NCBI GenBank assembly: GCA_902796285.1
Contig: CADBOH010000043.1
Span: 1-15,025 of the forward strand
DNA: 15,025 nucleotides
From: an uncultured Eubacteriales bacterium
GTDB taxonomy: Bacteria; Bacillota; Clostridia; Christensenellales; UBA1242
Direction: 5' to 3'
Below the pieces are notes generated by a model. It did no database searches. It was given only the letters and a program-made list of their open reading frames with translations, and was not told where the DNA came from. This document shows, piece after piece, positions 5,542 through 13,963 of the stretch (positions are counted from its first letter, which is position 1; every line of letters starts with the position of its first letter). The translations under genes were made by a program, and so were the position numbers.

Positions 5542-8373
5542 ATGAAAGATTTAATCAAGATTAAAGGTGCAAAGGAAAATAACTTAAAAGGCGTTGACCT
5601 TGAAATTCCTAAAAACAAGTTAATAGTTTTTACAGGTGTTAGTGGCTCAGGCAAATCAAGCCTAGCATTTGGTACAATTTTTGCAGAAGGGCAAAGAAGA
5701 TATATCGAAAGCCTTTCTTCATATGCAAGAATGTTTTTAGGGCAGGCACAAAAGCCTGATGTTGAGTCTATTGATGGATTAAGCCCAGCCATTTCTATTG
5801 ATCAAAAAACAACAAATCATAATCCACGTTCAACTGTTGGAACGGTGACGGAAATATATGACTATTTGCGTCTTTTATTTGCGCGTGTTGGTACTCCATA
5901 CTGTCCGCATTGCAACAAACCTATCAAGCAACAAACTGTTGATCAAATTGTTGATGCTGTTTTAAAATACGAAAATGGTAGTAAACTTACGATAATGGCA
6001 CCTATTGTTAGAGAACAAAAAGGCGCATTTGTAAAACAATTTGAATCACTTAAAAAGTCTGGTTTTGTACGTGTTTCGGTTGATGGTAGCATATATTCAC
6101 TTGACGAAGAGATTGTTCTTGATAAAAATGTAAAACATAACATTAAAGTTATTGTGGATAGAATTGTTTTAAAAGACGGCATTAATTCTAGATTAACAGA
6201 CTCAATTGAAACAGCAATAAAATTGGCGGAAGGGCTTGTAATTGTTGACAAGGATGGTCAGGAAGAACTTTTTAGCATAAATTACGCTTGTCCAACTTGT
6301 GGGTGGACGCTTGAAGAAGTTACGCCAAGACTATTTTCATTTAATGCTCCATTTGGTGCATGCCCAACTTGTAGTGGTATAGGTATTTATTCAGATGTTT
6401 CGGAGGACTTAATTTTAAGTAATTCAGATTTAAGCATAAACCAAGGGGCATTCAATGCAACAGGATGGCGAGTTGACTCAGGTGGGCTTGCTGAAAAATA
6501 TATCAAAGCCGTAGCAAAAAAATATGATATCGATTTAGATTGTCCTGTAAAGGATCTACCAAAATCAAAACTTAACATCTTGCTTTATGGTAATAATGGT
6601 GAGAAACTTGACATTTACGAAAATGAGCAAAAAAACAAGACTTTTGAGCATTTTAACGGCAAAAAAGCCCTTTCTTTTGAAGGAATTGCCAATAACCTAA
6701 AAAGAAGACTGGTTGAAAGTAAAAGCGAGTTTATTAAATTTGAGATTGGAAAGTTTGTAAAAGAGATAACATGCCCAACATGTAAAGGTAGTAGATTAAA
6801 TGAAAGCGCGCTTTCTGTTAGAGTAAAAAATAAAAATATCGCGGAAGTTTGCGATATGTCGGTAGAAAAATTACTGACCTTCTTTGAAGATCTTAACTTG
6901 ACAAAAGAAAAAGAAGAAATTGCAAAAAGTATTTTAAAAGAAATCAATGCAAGAATTAAATTCCTCTCAGATGTAGGGCTTAATTATTTAACTCTTTCAA
7001 GAACAGCTGAAACGCTTTCTGGTGGTGAATCTCAAAGAATAAGGCTCGCAACACAAATCGGTAGTGGCCTCTCTGGCGTTTTATATATTCTTGACGAGCC
7101 TAGTATTGGCCTTCATCAAAGGGATAACGATAAGCTAATTGGAACGCTAAAACATTTGCGTGATTTGGGCAATACATTGATTGTTGTTGAGCATGATGAG
7201 GATACAATGCGTGCATCTGATTGGATTGTTGATGTGGGGCCATATGCAGGTGTGCATGGTGGTGAAATTGTCGGAAATGGCACACTTGATGATTTGCTAA
7301 AAAATTCAAATTCGGTTACTGCCAAATTTTTGAGGGGTGAAGAAAAAATAGAAGTTCCTTCTAGCCGCAGAAAATCTGAAAAGTATTTAAAGGTTATAGG
7401 TGCAAAGGAAAACAACTTAAAGAATATTGATGTAGATATTCCACTTGGTGTTTTTACATGCATTACAGGTGTTTCTGGCAGCGGGAAGTCATCACTTTTA
7501 AGTGACATTGTTTATCCATATCTTTCAAACAAATTAAACAACTCCAAGTTGGAGGTTGGTAAATTTAAGAAGATTGAAAACATTGAATTTCTCGATAAAG
7601 TGATAAATATTGATCAATCCCCAATTGGAAGAACACCACGCTCAAACCCAGCAACATATGTTGGTATGTTCACATACATTAGAGATCTTTTTGCTGCTAC
7701 ACCTGATGCAAAGGCAAAAGGTTATGGTTCTGGACGATTTAGTTTTAATGTAAAGGGTGGTCGATGTGAAGCGTGCGAAGGCGCCGGGAATAAAGAAATC
7801 GAGATGTATTTCTTGCCAGATATTGAAGTGCCTTGTGAAGTGTGCAAGGGGAAACGATACAACCGTGAAACTCTTGAAGTAAAATACAAAGGAAAGAATA
7901 TTGCTGATGTGCTTGATATGACCGTTGAAGAAGCGTTAAAATTCTTTGAGAACATCCCTTCAATCAAAAATAAAGTTCAAGCACTTCATGATGTTGGGCT
8001 TGATTATATTAAACTTGGGCAATCTGCCACAACACTTTCTGGTGGTGAAGCACAAAGAGTTAAACTTGCAACCGAACTTTCAAAAAAATCGACGGGGAAA
8101 ACTATTTATCTTTTGGATGAGCCAACAACTGGGCTTCATATGTTTGATGTAAAAAAATTGATTGCTATACTTAATAGACTTGTTGAAAATGGCAATACAG
8201 TTGTTGTCATTGAGCATAACCTAGATGTAATAAAATGTGCTGACCATATTATAGATTTAGGGCCAGAAGGTGGTGATGGTGGTGGAACCATTGTTGCACA
8301 GGGTACACCTGAGGAAGTTTCGAAAAACGAAAAATCATTTACAGGTCAGTATTTGAAAAAATATTTAAAATAA
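5542..8373 (+). CDS. uvrA: UvrABC system protein A (excinuclease ATPase subunit)
   Basis: A 943-residue UvrA of normal length. The UvrA dimer scans DNA for bulky lesions and loads UvrB. It has two ABC ATPase halves. The first has Walker A GVSGSGKSS (32-40), a zinc module CPTC...CPTC around residues 250-280, signature LSGGESQRIRL and Walker B ILDEPSIGLHQRD. The second has GVSGSGKSSLLSD, the zinc finger CEACEG...CEVCKG and LSGGEAQRVKL with LLDEPTTGLH. The start at ATG 5542 gives MKDLIKIKGAKENNLK, the standard UvrA N-terminus, so no later start is plausible. The only purine-rich stretch upstream (AAAAGGG, 5521-5527) is about 14 nt away and lies inside the promoter, so translation is probably leaderless. 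It is not in an operon with uvrB, which lies about 2.5 kb upstream on the same strand. Confidence 0.98.
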   Translation: MKDLIKIKGAKENNLKGVDLEIPKNKLIVFTGVSGSGKSSLAFGTIFAEGQRRYIESLSSYARMFLGQAQKPDVESIDGLSPAISIDQKTTNHNPRSTVGTVTEIYDYLRLLFARVGTPYCPHCNKPIKQQTVDQIVDAVLKYENGSKLTIMAPIVREQKGAFVKQFESLKKSGFVRVSVDGSIYSLDEEIVLDKNVKHNIKVIVDRIVLKDGINSRLTDSIETAIKLAEGLVIVDKDGQEELFSINYACPTCGWTLEEVTPRLFSFNAPFGACPTCSGIGIYSDVSEDLILSNSDLSINQGAFNATGWRVDSGGLAEKYIKAVAKKYDIDLDCPVKDLPKSKLNILLYGNNGEKLDIYENEQKNKTFEHFNGKKALSFEGIANNLKRRLVESKSEFIKFEIGKFVKEITCPTCKGSRLNESALSVRVKNKNIAEVCDMSVEKLLTFFEDLNLTKEKEEIAKSILKEINARIKFLSDVGLNYLTLSRTAETLSGGESQRIRLATQIGSGLSGVLYILDEPSIGLHQRDNDKLIGTLKHLRDLGNTLIVVEHDEDTMRASDWIVDVGPYAGVHGGEIVGNGTLDDLLKNSNSVTAKFLRGEEKIEVPSSRRKSEKYLKVIGAKENNLKNIDVDIPLGVFTCITGVSGSGKSSLLSDIVYPYLSNKLNNSKLEVGKFKKIENIEFLDKVINIDQSPIGRTPRSNPATYVGMFTYIRDLFAATPDAKAKGYGSGRFSFNVKGGRCEACEGAGNKEIEMYFLPDIEVPCEVCKGKRYNRETLEVKYKGKNIADVLDMTVEEALKFFENIPSIKNKVQALHDVGLDYIKLGQSATTLSGGEAQRVKLATELSKKSTGKTIYLLDEPTTGLHMFDVKKLIAILNRLVENGNTVVVIEHNLDVIKCADHIIDLGPEGGDGGGTIVAQGTPEEVSKNEKSFTGQYLKKYLK

Positions 8374-8402
8374 AAAAGCGATATTCAATATCGCTCTTTT
8401 TT
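8372..8402. terminator. Bidirectional terminator between uvrA and the 866-aa gene
   Basis: The stem AGCGATAT (8377-8384) pairs with 8388-8395 around a 3-nt loop, with an A-tract on the left and a T-tract on the right. It fills the 27-nt gap between the two convergent stop codons. Confidence 0.9.
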
Positions 8403-11001
8403 ATTCAATTGGATTTTCATTATCTATATTGATTTCAGTGACTGCATATTTATCAAGAATTTCTTGCATTTCGTCAGCGGGTAAAACCAATGCTGGATTA
8501 TTTTTGTTTAACTTAATCAATTTTTCAAGTTCATGTTTTATTTCAACAAGATACTTTTCAATTTGTGCTTTTTCATTATCGTCGTTTGCTTGGAAGTTTC
8601 TTGCAGCAGGAGCGAATAAGCGTTTATAATAAGTTAAATATTTAGTTCTTTCATCTTTATCAAGATCTGCAATAATTTTTCTTAAATTACTTTCAAACAT
8701 TTTCTTTTCGTCTGGTTTCTTTGTAGCCATAGCAGCAACAGTTTCTTCATTTTTAACTACAACTGCATTTGGAGTAGGAATCTTTTTGATTAATCCAGGG
8801 ATTAAGTCATTAAGATTTACCGCCATTGAGTTTTCTTTTGAAGTTAAAACTTTGTTTGGAATTTGTTTAAAAATGTTTTTAACTGTTCTAATCGCTTCAC
8901 GCTTATCTTCTTTTGAAATAAACCCATTAACAATGTAGCTGCCAGGTTTGTTTTCATCAAGTATATCTGCAAGGGCAGTGAGCTCGTCGATTATTTCTTG
9001 TTTTACAAGCGTGTTGCCTTTCAAGTTTGCAATTACATCATTGATTGCATCAATAGCATAATCTTTTGCTACAAATTTTTGTTCAAGTCTAAGGCTCTTT
9101 GTAGGGAATATGCTTTCAACAAATCTGTATGTTGTAGAGTTGTTTGCTTGGTCAAGATAAAGTGTTTTTGCAATAACGCTTGAGAAGGCCATTGCCTTTT
9201 TGCATGGTTCTTGAGTTTTTAAGCAAGTAAATGTTTGTGCTGTGATTGCATGATCCATATCTTGTTTAATTGTAGGCATTTTTTCAAGCATTTCATGGAA
9301 AATACTGATAAATTTATCAACGTTGTCTTTTTGTCCACATCTATTTGCATTTAAAACTTTTGTAATATACTGGTCAAGTTCAATAACTTCTTTTTTCTTA
9401 ATAACATCTGGAACATTAGGAGTGTTGTAAATTACAAATGTAGATGCGATTTTTTGTATAACACTTCTATTTTTTAATGCATTTACAGAAATTACAAATT
9501 TATCTGCCTTTCTATCAACTATGTCGATAAGAGTTCTAATTGTAGATTCAAAAATCACTTCATTTGGTGCGTATTTGTTTTTGTATTCTGCAAATCTTGC
9601 TTTGTCCTTTTTGTAAACACGGTTGTTATCCATATGATCTTCAATAGTGTAAAGATTTTTGATAACCTCAGCAAATACTTTTTCTTCTCTTGCAAGATAT
9701 TTTAAGAGATATTTAATAACTTCATTTGAAGAAATTGTATTATTAGCAACTGGGTTAACCGTATTTCTCTCAGTAGCCATGTTTGTTGCGAGTGATTGCT
9801 CATTTTCAGCAAAATTAACAAGTTCTGTAGCGATGTTGATAAGTTGTCTAACTTTTACAGTTGTTTCTTCAACTGGTCTACCTTCGCTTGCTGAAAGTTC
9901 AAAGATATTTTCGTTTGCTTTTAACAAGTTTACTTTTAAGTTTGGGTCCAAAAGTCTTTCTGGGTCATTTTCTTCATTTTCGAGGTCATAATTCTTTGAA
10001 ATCAAAGCCGTCATATATGATGCAATGAATGTTTGATAAGATTCAAGACATTCTTTATTGTTCGCAGATGTTAGGGCAGTTTCAGGCAATTGAAGTTGGT
10101 TATCCTTATTTACATTGTTATATGCAAATAGGAAAACATTAAGATTTTCAGCCAACAAATTTGCTGCTGTTGAGAAATATGAAAAATCATATTTGCCATC
10201 TTTATAAAGAGGATATCCAACAAGACCTTTTATAATGTCTTTATAAAGTTTTTTAGTGTCTGTGATGTGGCTATTGCTTACAAGTTCATCGCGCTTGTCT
10301 TCCGCATCACTTTTTACTATTTCTAAAATTCTATCAGTTCTTTCAAACCAAGCCATTGAATTATCTTCATCATTGTATGTTAAAGAATAAATGTCATCAA
10401 TATATTGGTTGAGTGTTGAGTTGATTGTTTGAGCATCAAAAAGATTTGTAGAAATAGGGTTTGTCATAAGATTTGTGTAAAAGTCTTTTAATTGAGCAAG
10501 AAATGATTGTGCAGGAACTGGGTTTTCAAGTCCAATGGAATTGTCATATTCATCTTGTCTATATAGTTTTGAAGGGAACAATCCGCCTTTGTTTTCATTG
10601 ATAATATTTAAAAACTTTGCAACGAGCTCATCATTTTCTTCATTTGTAATGCCAGGGTCTTCAGCAACCAATTGAATATAAGCAAAAAACATAGGAATAT
10701 ATCCATTTCTGCAATTTGGATTTGCTTCCTTTGCGGCTTTATATAACTCGTTAAATCTTTCATTTTCAATATTTGTTCCAGCATTTTTATCTTCACAGTT
10801 GCCAAGCACAAGTTTTGTTAAAGTAAATTTGGCATCACGTGTCAAACATGCTTCAAAAAGTGCATAAGCAAAATCATCTGCATAATCAGCAGGAAGATTT
10901 GTAGCATAATCTTTTACCCTAAAAATGTTTGGTGCACCATTTAATGTTGCAAAAGTGCTGTCTAAATTTTCGTCAATAATTACTTTGTCTTGTTCGTTCA
11001 T
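8401..11001 (-). CDS. Large uncharacterised cytoplasmic helical protein (866 aa)
   Basis: I do not recognise this 866-residue protein. It has no signal peptide, no membrane span and no visible Walker, zinc-finger, protease or nuclease motif. Composition is rich in Asn, Asp, Glu and Lys. Long amphipathic stretches (for example NEVIKYLLKYLAREEKVFAE and, near the C-terminus, EKYLVEIKHELEKLIKL) suggest a mostly alpha-helical, possibly solenoid or scaffold-like fold. Seven cysteines are scattered rather than paired; the C-terminus is acidic (EINIDNENPIE). The start at ATG 11001 is fixed by GGAGG (11011-11015) 9 nt upstream; a further 19 open codons upstream run through the promoter and are rejected. 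A good promoter, the strongest Shine-Dalgarno in the window and a dedicated terminator argue for a well-expressed single-gene unit. Base composition resembles its neighbours, so there is no sign of recent transfer. Structural, regulatory or host-interaction roles cannot be told apart. Confidence 0.85.
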   Translation of the reverse strand: MNEQDKVIIDENLDSTFATLNGAPNIFRVKDYATNLPADYADDFAYALFEACLTRDAKFTLTKLVLGNCEDKNAGTNIENERFNELYKAAKEANPNCRNGYIPMFFAYIQLVAEDPGITNEENDELVAKFLNIINENKGGLFPSKLYRQDEYDNSIGLENPVPAQSFLAQLKDFYTNLMTNPISTNLFDAQTINSTLNQYIDDIYSLTYNDEDNSMAWFERTDRILEIVKSDAEDKRDELVSNSHITDTKKLYKDIIKGLVGYPLYKDGKYDFSYFSTAANLLAENLNVFLFAYNNVNKDNQLQLPETALTSANNKECLESYQTFIASYMTALISKNYDLENEENDPERLLDPNLKVNLLKANENIFELSASEGRPVEETTVKVRQLINIATELVNFAENEQSLATNMATERNTVNPVANNTISSNEVIKYLLKYLAREEKVFAEVIKNLYTIEDHMDNNRVYKKDKARFAEYKNKYAPNEVIFESTIRTLIDIVDRKADKFVISVNALKNRSVIQKIASTFVIYNTPNVPDVIKKKEVIELDQYITKVLNANRCGQKDNVDKFISIFHEMLEKMPTIKQDMDHAITAQTFTCLKTQEPCKKAMAFSSVIAKTLYLDQANNSTTYRFVESIFPTKSLRLEQKFVAKDYAIDAINDVIANLKGNTLVKQEIIDELTALADILDENKPGSYIVNGFISKEDKREAIRTVKNIFKQIPNKVLTSKENSMAVNLNDLIPGLIKKIPTPNAVVVKNEETVAAMATKKPDEKKMFESNLRKIIADLDKDERTKYLTYYKRLFAPAARNFQANDDNEKAQIEKYLVEIKHELEKLIKLNKNNPALVLPADEMQEILDKYAVTEINIDNENPIE

Positions 11002-11029
11002 TATAATTATCCTCCATAAATTCACATAT

Positions 11030-11058
11030 ATGATAACACAAATTGATTTAGATTTCAA
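11030..11058 (-). promoter_or_regulatory. Promoter of the 866-aa gene
   Basis: On the minus strand, TTGAAA (11058-11053), a 17-nt spacer, then TATCAT (11035-11030). The predicted start near 11023 gives a leader of about 22 nt carrying GGAGG. Confidence 0.7.
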
Positions 11059-11114
11059 TACCTTAATTTAAAAAAAAGCAAAAATCAATATAAAATTTAT
11101 TATTAATATAAATT

Positions 11115-11148
11115 AAAGGAGAAACTTTTACAGAAAAGCTCCCTTTTT
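11115..11148 (-). terminator. Hairpin after walJ, possible terminator
   Basis: In minus-strand RNA, AAAGGGAG pairs with CTCCTTT, including a G-U that is a mismatch on the plus strand. It encloses an inner CTTTT/AAAAG stem with a 3-nt bulge. The U-tail is poor (UUUAAUUU), so termination efficiency is uncertain. Confidence 0.5.
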
Positions 11149-11153
11149 AATTG

Positions 11154-11936
11154 TTATTTTAGCCTAAATATTGCCCCGGGATTTGTTGTTGCTACATCAA
11201 TTTTTATGTCTTTACCTTCAACGATGTCAACTTTTTCTAGTTGTTTTGATATTGAGTTGTAAGCAAGTGCAGGGGTGTTATTTTCTTTACTTAGGTGTGA
11301 TAATACAATTTGTCTTGTGCCTGTTTTTGCCAAAAATTCTATTGCGTCACCGCTTGCCTTGTTTGACAAGTGACCATTTGGTCCGTCAATTCTTCGTTTT
11401 AGTGAAAGTGGATATTTTGTGCCTGACAAAAGCATGTTTCTATCATAATTTGCTTCCAAGTACACAAGCTGACTACCACGTATTGCCTGCAAGATTTGAT
11501 CGTTTGTGTGGCCTAAATCTGTTACTACGCTAATTTTTGATGATCCTTTTTCAAAACTAAAACCATAGCACTTTACATCGTGAGGCACTTCAAATGGCGT
11601 GATGATAAGATCCTCAAACTGAAATTGCCCATCAAATAATTTTCTGTTTTTAATTGCAACTTTTTTAAATTTATCATCAAGACCAACCCAAACTTTTTTG
11701 TGTGCGTAGACCGGAGTGTTGTATTTGCTTGAAAAGATGTCTATTCCCTTTATGTGGTCAGAGTGTTCATGGCTCACTATTATTGATGTTATTTCGCTTG
11801 GCTTTACGCCAATCATTTCAAGTCTTTTAGTGGTTTCAGTGCATGATAAACCCACATCCAATAAAATTTTATTGTTTTCATCTTCAATATATGTTACGTT
11901 CCCGTCGCTACCTGATGATAAGTTTACTATTCTCAC
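11154..11936 (-). CDS. walJ: Metallo-beta-lactamase-fold hydrolase, WalJ/YycJ type
   Basis: A 260-residue cytoplasmic metallo-beta-lactamase-fold protein. The metal-binding motif SHEHSDH (55-61: His56, His58, Asp60, His61) is joined by His119 in VPHD, Asp140 in VTDLGH and His214 in LSHLS. The start (LSSGSDGNVTYIE) and the GHLSNKASGD block (188-197) are characteristic of YycJ/WalJ, a likely exonuclease-type hydrolase. In many Bacillota it follows walRKHI and is linked to cell-wall or DNA-damage homeostasis; here that operon is absent from the surroundings and walJ stands alone. The start is GTG at 11936; the alignment with the family begins there. There is no Shine-Dalgarno, and a perfect TATAAT ends 6 nt upstream, so the mRNA is probably leaderless. 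The family call is firm; the biological substrate is not known. Confidence 0.93.
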   Translation of the reverse strand: MRIVNLSSGSDGNVTYIEDENNKILLDVGLSCTETTKRLEMIGVKPSEITSIIVSHEHSDHIKGIDIFSSKYNTPVYAHKKVWVGLDDKFKKVAIKNRKLFDGQFQFEDLIITPFEVPHDVKCYGFSFEKGSSKISVVTDLGHTNDQILQAIRGSQLVYLEANYDRNMLLSGTKYPLSLKRRIDGPNGHLSNKASGDAIEFLAKTGTRQIVLSHLSKENNTPALAYNSISKQLEKVDIVEGKDIKIDVATTNPGAIFRLK

Positions 11937-11942
11937 GAAAGT

Positions 11943-11971
11943 ATTATATCAAAATTGCAAAAAAAATGCAA
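11943..11971 (-). promoter_or_regulatory. Promoter of walJ, overlapping a terminator
   Basis: On the minus strand, TTGCAT (11971-11966), a 17-nt spacer, then TATAAT (11948-11943), leaving 6 nt before the GTG start. The -35 box lies within the 3' arm and T-tract of the preceding terminator. Confidence 0.75.
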
Positions 11972-11999
11972 GTGGGAGGGGAGATTATTCCAACTTGCA
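11959..11999 (-). terminator. Rho-independent terminator of the 48-aa membrane protein gene
   Basis: In minus-strand RNA, TGCAAGTTGG (11999-11990) pairs with CCCACTTGCA (11976-11967) with one mismatch, followed by eight T residues (11966-11959). Confidence 0.85.
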
Positions 12000-12020
12000 A
12001 AGTGTTTATGTTTTTGCGTG

Positions 12021-12167
12021 CTAATTCGCTATATCATTATTTTGACATATAAAAATAATAGGCTTGTCAACTTTTTTATAAGAACTTTTCAATCCAATAG
12101 TTGTTATAACCCAAACAAACGCAACAAATACAATAAATCCAATCACGAGAACAAACTTTCTTTTCAC
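12021..12167 (-). CDS. Small single-span membrane protein, 48 aa
   Basis: A short open frame starting at GTG 12167 and ending at TAG 12021-12023. The product begins MKRKFVLVIGFIVFVAFVWV (positive N-terminus, then a hydrophobic span of about 20 residues, 5-25). A basic stretch KSSYKKVDK (27-35) and a tail ending CQNNDIAN follow. No family is recognised. Support for a real gene comes from the typical small-membrane-protein layout, the terminator that follows 22 nt downstream, and an extended -10 (TGT-TAAAAT, 12182-12174) whose last base is 6 nt before the GTG. There is no Shine-Dalgarno, so it would be leaderless like walJ. Its -35 is poor. It lies upstream of walJ on the same strand but is separated from it by the terminator and the walJ promoter. 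A function in walJ regulation would be speculation. Confidence 0.6.
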   Translation of the reverse strand: MKRKFVLVIGFIVFVAFVWVITTIGLKSSYKKVDKPIIFICQNNDIAN

Positions 12168-12295
12168 ACAAACATTTTAACATTTTTATATTTGGGGATG
12201 ATAAAATAAAAATGATTTTTTAAGTCGTATTTTAAATAAAAACAATAATTTTTGAAGAATTTAAGGCTAATTGAATTGGATTGTATTTTCTTTGT

Positions 12296-12324
12296 TTGAC
12301 AAAAAAAAATCAATGTGATAATAT
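12296..12324 (+). promoter_or_regulatory. Promoter of metG
   Basis: A perfect TTGACA (12296-12301) is followed by TAATAT at 17 nt (12319-12324), or by GATAAT at 15 nt (12317-12322) with a TG extension. The leader is only about 20 nt, with GGAG (12338-12341) 6 nt before ATG 12348. There is no room for a T-box or SAM riboswitch. Confidence 0.75.
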
Positions 12325-12347
12325 TAACATGTTTATTGGAGATGACT

Positions 12348-13928
12348 ATGGAAAAATTTTATATTACAACACCTATATATTACCCAAGCAATAAGTTTAC
12401 GCTTGGCAATTCTTACACAACAATTGTTTGTGATGCACTTGCAAGATTTAACAGAAAACAAGGCAAAGATGTTTTTTATTTAACTGGCACTGATGAGCAC
12501 GGACAAAAAATTGAACAAACGGCAAAAAAACATGGGGTTACCGAAAAAGAATATCTTGATGCAATGATCGCTGATGCAAAAGATTTGTGGAAGCTTTTAA
12601 ACATTTCATATGATAAATTTATTAGAACAACAGATGATTATCATGAGCATGCAGCGCAAAAGATTTTTACAAAGCTTTATGAAAAAGGATACATTTACAA
12701 AGGTTCATATAAAGGCTGGTATTGCACACCATGTGAGTCTTTTTGGACCGAGAGCCAACTTGTTGATGGCAAATGCCCAGATTGTGGAAGAGAAGTAAAA
12801 TTTCAAGAGGAAGAGGCATATTTCTTCAAATTATCCGCTTTTGGCGATAAATTATTAAAATTATATGAAGAAAATCCCGAATTTTTGCAACCAAAAAATC
12901 GTGTAAACGAGATGGTTAACAACTTTATTAAGCCAGGGCTTACCGATCTTTGTGTTTCAAGAACTTCTGTCAAATGGGGCATTCCTGTTGAGTTTGATCC
13001 AAAACATACAATCTATGTTTGGATTGATGCGCTTTCAAACTATATTACAGCTTTGGGGTACGGTAGTGAAGATGATTCACTTTACAAAAAATATTGGCCT
13101 GCCGATGTGCATGTTATTGGCAAGGAAATTGTTCGTTTCCATGCAATTATTTGGCCTGCAATCCTTATGGCATTAGATTTGCCATTGCCAAAGAAAATTT
13201 ATGGGCATGGCTGGATATTGTTTGGTGGCGACAAACTTTCAAAAAGTAAAGAAACTGACGAAAAGGAATGTATTGACCCAAGAATTTTGGTTCCAAGATA
13301 TTCAGCAGATGCAATAAGATATATTCTTTATAGAGAAATTCCTTTTGGAAGTGATGGGAATTATTCAACAGATGTTTTCTTAACGAGATTCAATTCTGAT
13401 CTTTCAAACAATTATGGCAACCTCGTTTCAAGAACATTTAGCATGGTTAAAAAGTATTTTGGCTCTGTTATACCAGAAAACAAAAGCCTCACAAATGAAG
13501 ATGATATTGAATTTAAAAACAATGTTTTAAAACTTGCAGGTGATGTATTTGCTATTATGGAAAAATATGATGTTACAAAAGCAATCGCAACTGTCTTTGA
13601 TATCTTTACAGAGGCAAACACATATATTCAAAAAGTTCAACCATGGGCAATCGCAAAAGAAGAAAATGGGCAAGATAGACTTGCTGCTGTTATGAGAAAC
13701 CTTCTAGAAGCAATAAGAATAGGCACAGAACTTTTGCAAGCATTCTTGCCAGACACTGCGACAAAAGTTTTAAATGCAATGAATCTTGATCCAAATGCTA
13801 ATTTTGCAAACATGGATAATTTTGATGGCCTTGAAGCTGGAAAGGAATTAAAACCACTTGATATACTATTCCCTAGACTTGATGTTGAAAAAGAAAAAGA
13901 AGAGTTAAAAGTTATTGCAAATAGTTAA
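12348..13928 (+). CDS. metG: Methionyl-tRNA synthetase, short form
   Basis: A 526-residue class I synthetase that charges tRNA(Met). The N-terminus FYITTPIYYPS is standard for MetRS. The HIGH signature reads TLGN (18-21) in KFTLGNSYTT, and the KMSKS loop reads KLSKS (296-300) followed by KETDEKECIDP, about four residues longer than the usual KGNVVDP-type turn. The zinc module has Cys126, Cys129, Cys143 and Cys146. TGTDEHGQKIE (46-56) and WIDALSNYI (225-233) are conserved active-site blocks. The anticodon-binding helical domain is present, but the C-terminal tRNA-binding (EMAP/Trbp111-like) domain found in longer bacterial MetRS is absent; the protein ends soon after PLDILFPRLD. The start at ATG 12348 follows GGAG; an ATG two codons upstream is too close to that site. 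A strong terminator shared with nrdG follows. Confidence 0.97.
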   Translation: MEKFYITTPIYYPSNKFTLGNSYTTIVCDALARFNRKQGKDVFYLTGTDEHGQKIEQTAKKHGVTEKEYLDAMIADAKDLWKLLNISYDKFIRTTDDYHEHAAQKIFTKLYEKGYIYKGSYKGWYCTPCESFWTESQLVDGKCPDCGREVKFQEEEAYFFKLSAFGDKLLKLYEENPEFLQPKNRVNEMVNNFIKPGLTDLCVSRTSVKWGIPVEFDPKHTIYVWIDALSNYITALGYGSEDDSLYKKYWPADVHVIGKEIVRFHAIIWPAILMALDLPLPKKIYGHGWILFGGDKLSKSKETDEKECIDPRILVPRYSADAIRYILYREIPFGSDGNYSTDVFLTRFNSDLSNNYGNLVSRTFSMVKKYFGSVIPENKSLTNEDDIEFKNNVLKLAGDVFAIMEKYDVTKAIATVFDIFTEANTYIQKVQPWAIAKEENGQDRLAAVMRNLLEAIRIGTELLQAFLPDTATKVLNAMNLDPNANFANMDNFDGLEAGKELKPLDILFPRLDVEKEKEELKVIANS

Positions 13929-13932
13929 AAAT

Positions 13933-13963
13933 AAAACACGGACTAAACTTGTCCGTGTTTTTT
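13933..13963. terminator. Bidirectional terminator between metG and nrdG
   Basis: AAAACACGGAC (13933-13943) pairs perfectly with 13951-13961 around a 7-nt loop, with A-rich and T-rich flanks. It reaches the nrdG stop codon. Confidence 0.92.

Noticed and set aside
7116..7508. Long minus-strand open frame inside uvrA
   Set aside because: It is a shadow of the conserved UvrA coding frame, with no promoter or ribosome site and no plausible protein features.
11716..12052. Plus-strand open frames antisense to walJ
   Set aside because: They lie mostly over the conserved walJ coding sequence and its promoter, with no start signals.
12168..12347. T-box or SAM riboswitch before metG
   Set aside because: The promoter is only about 20 nt before the start codon; no T-box sequence or structured leader is present.
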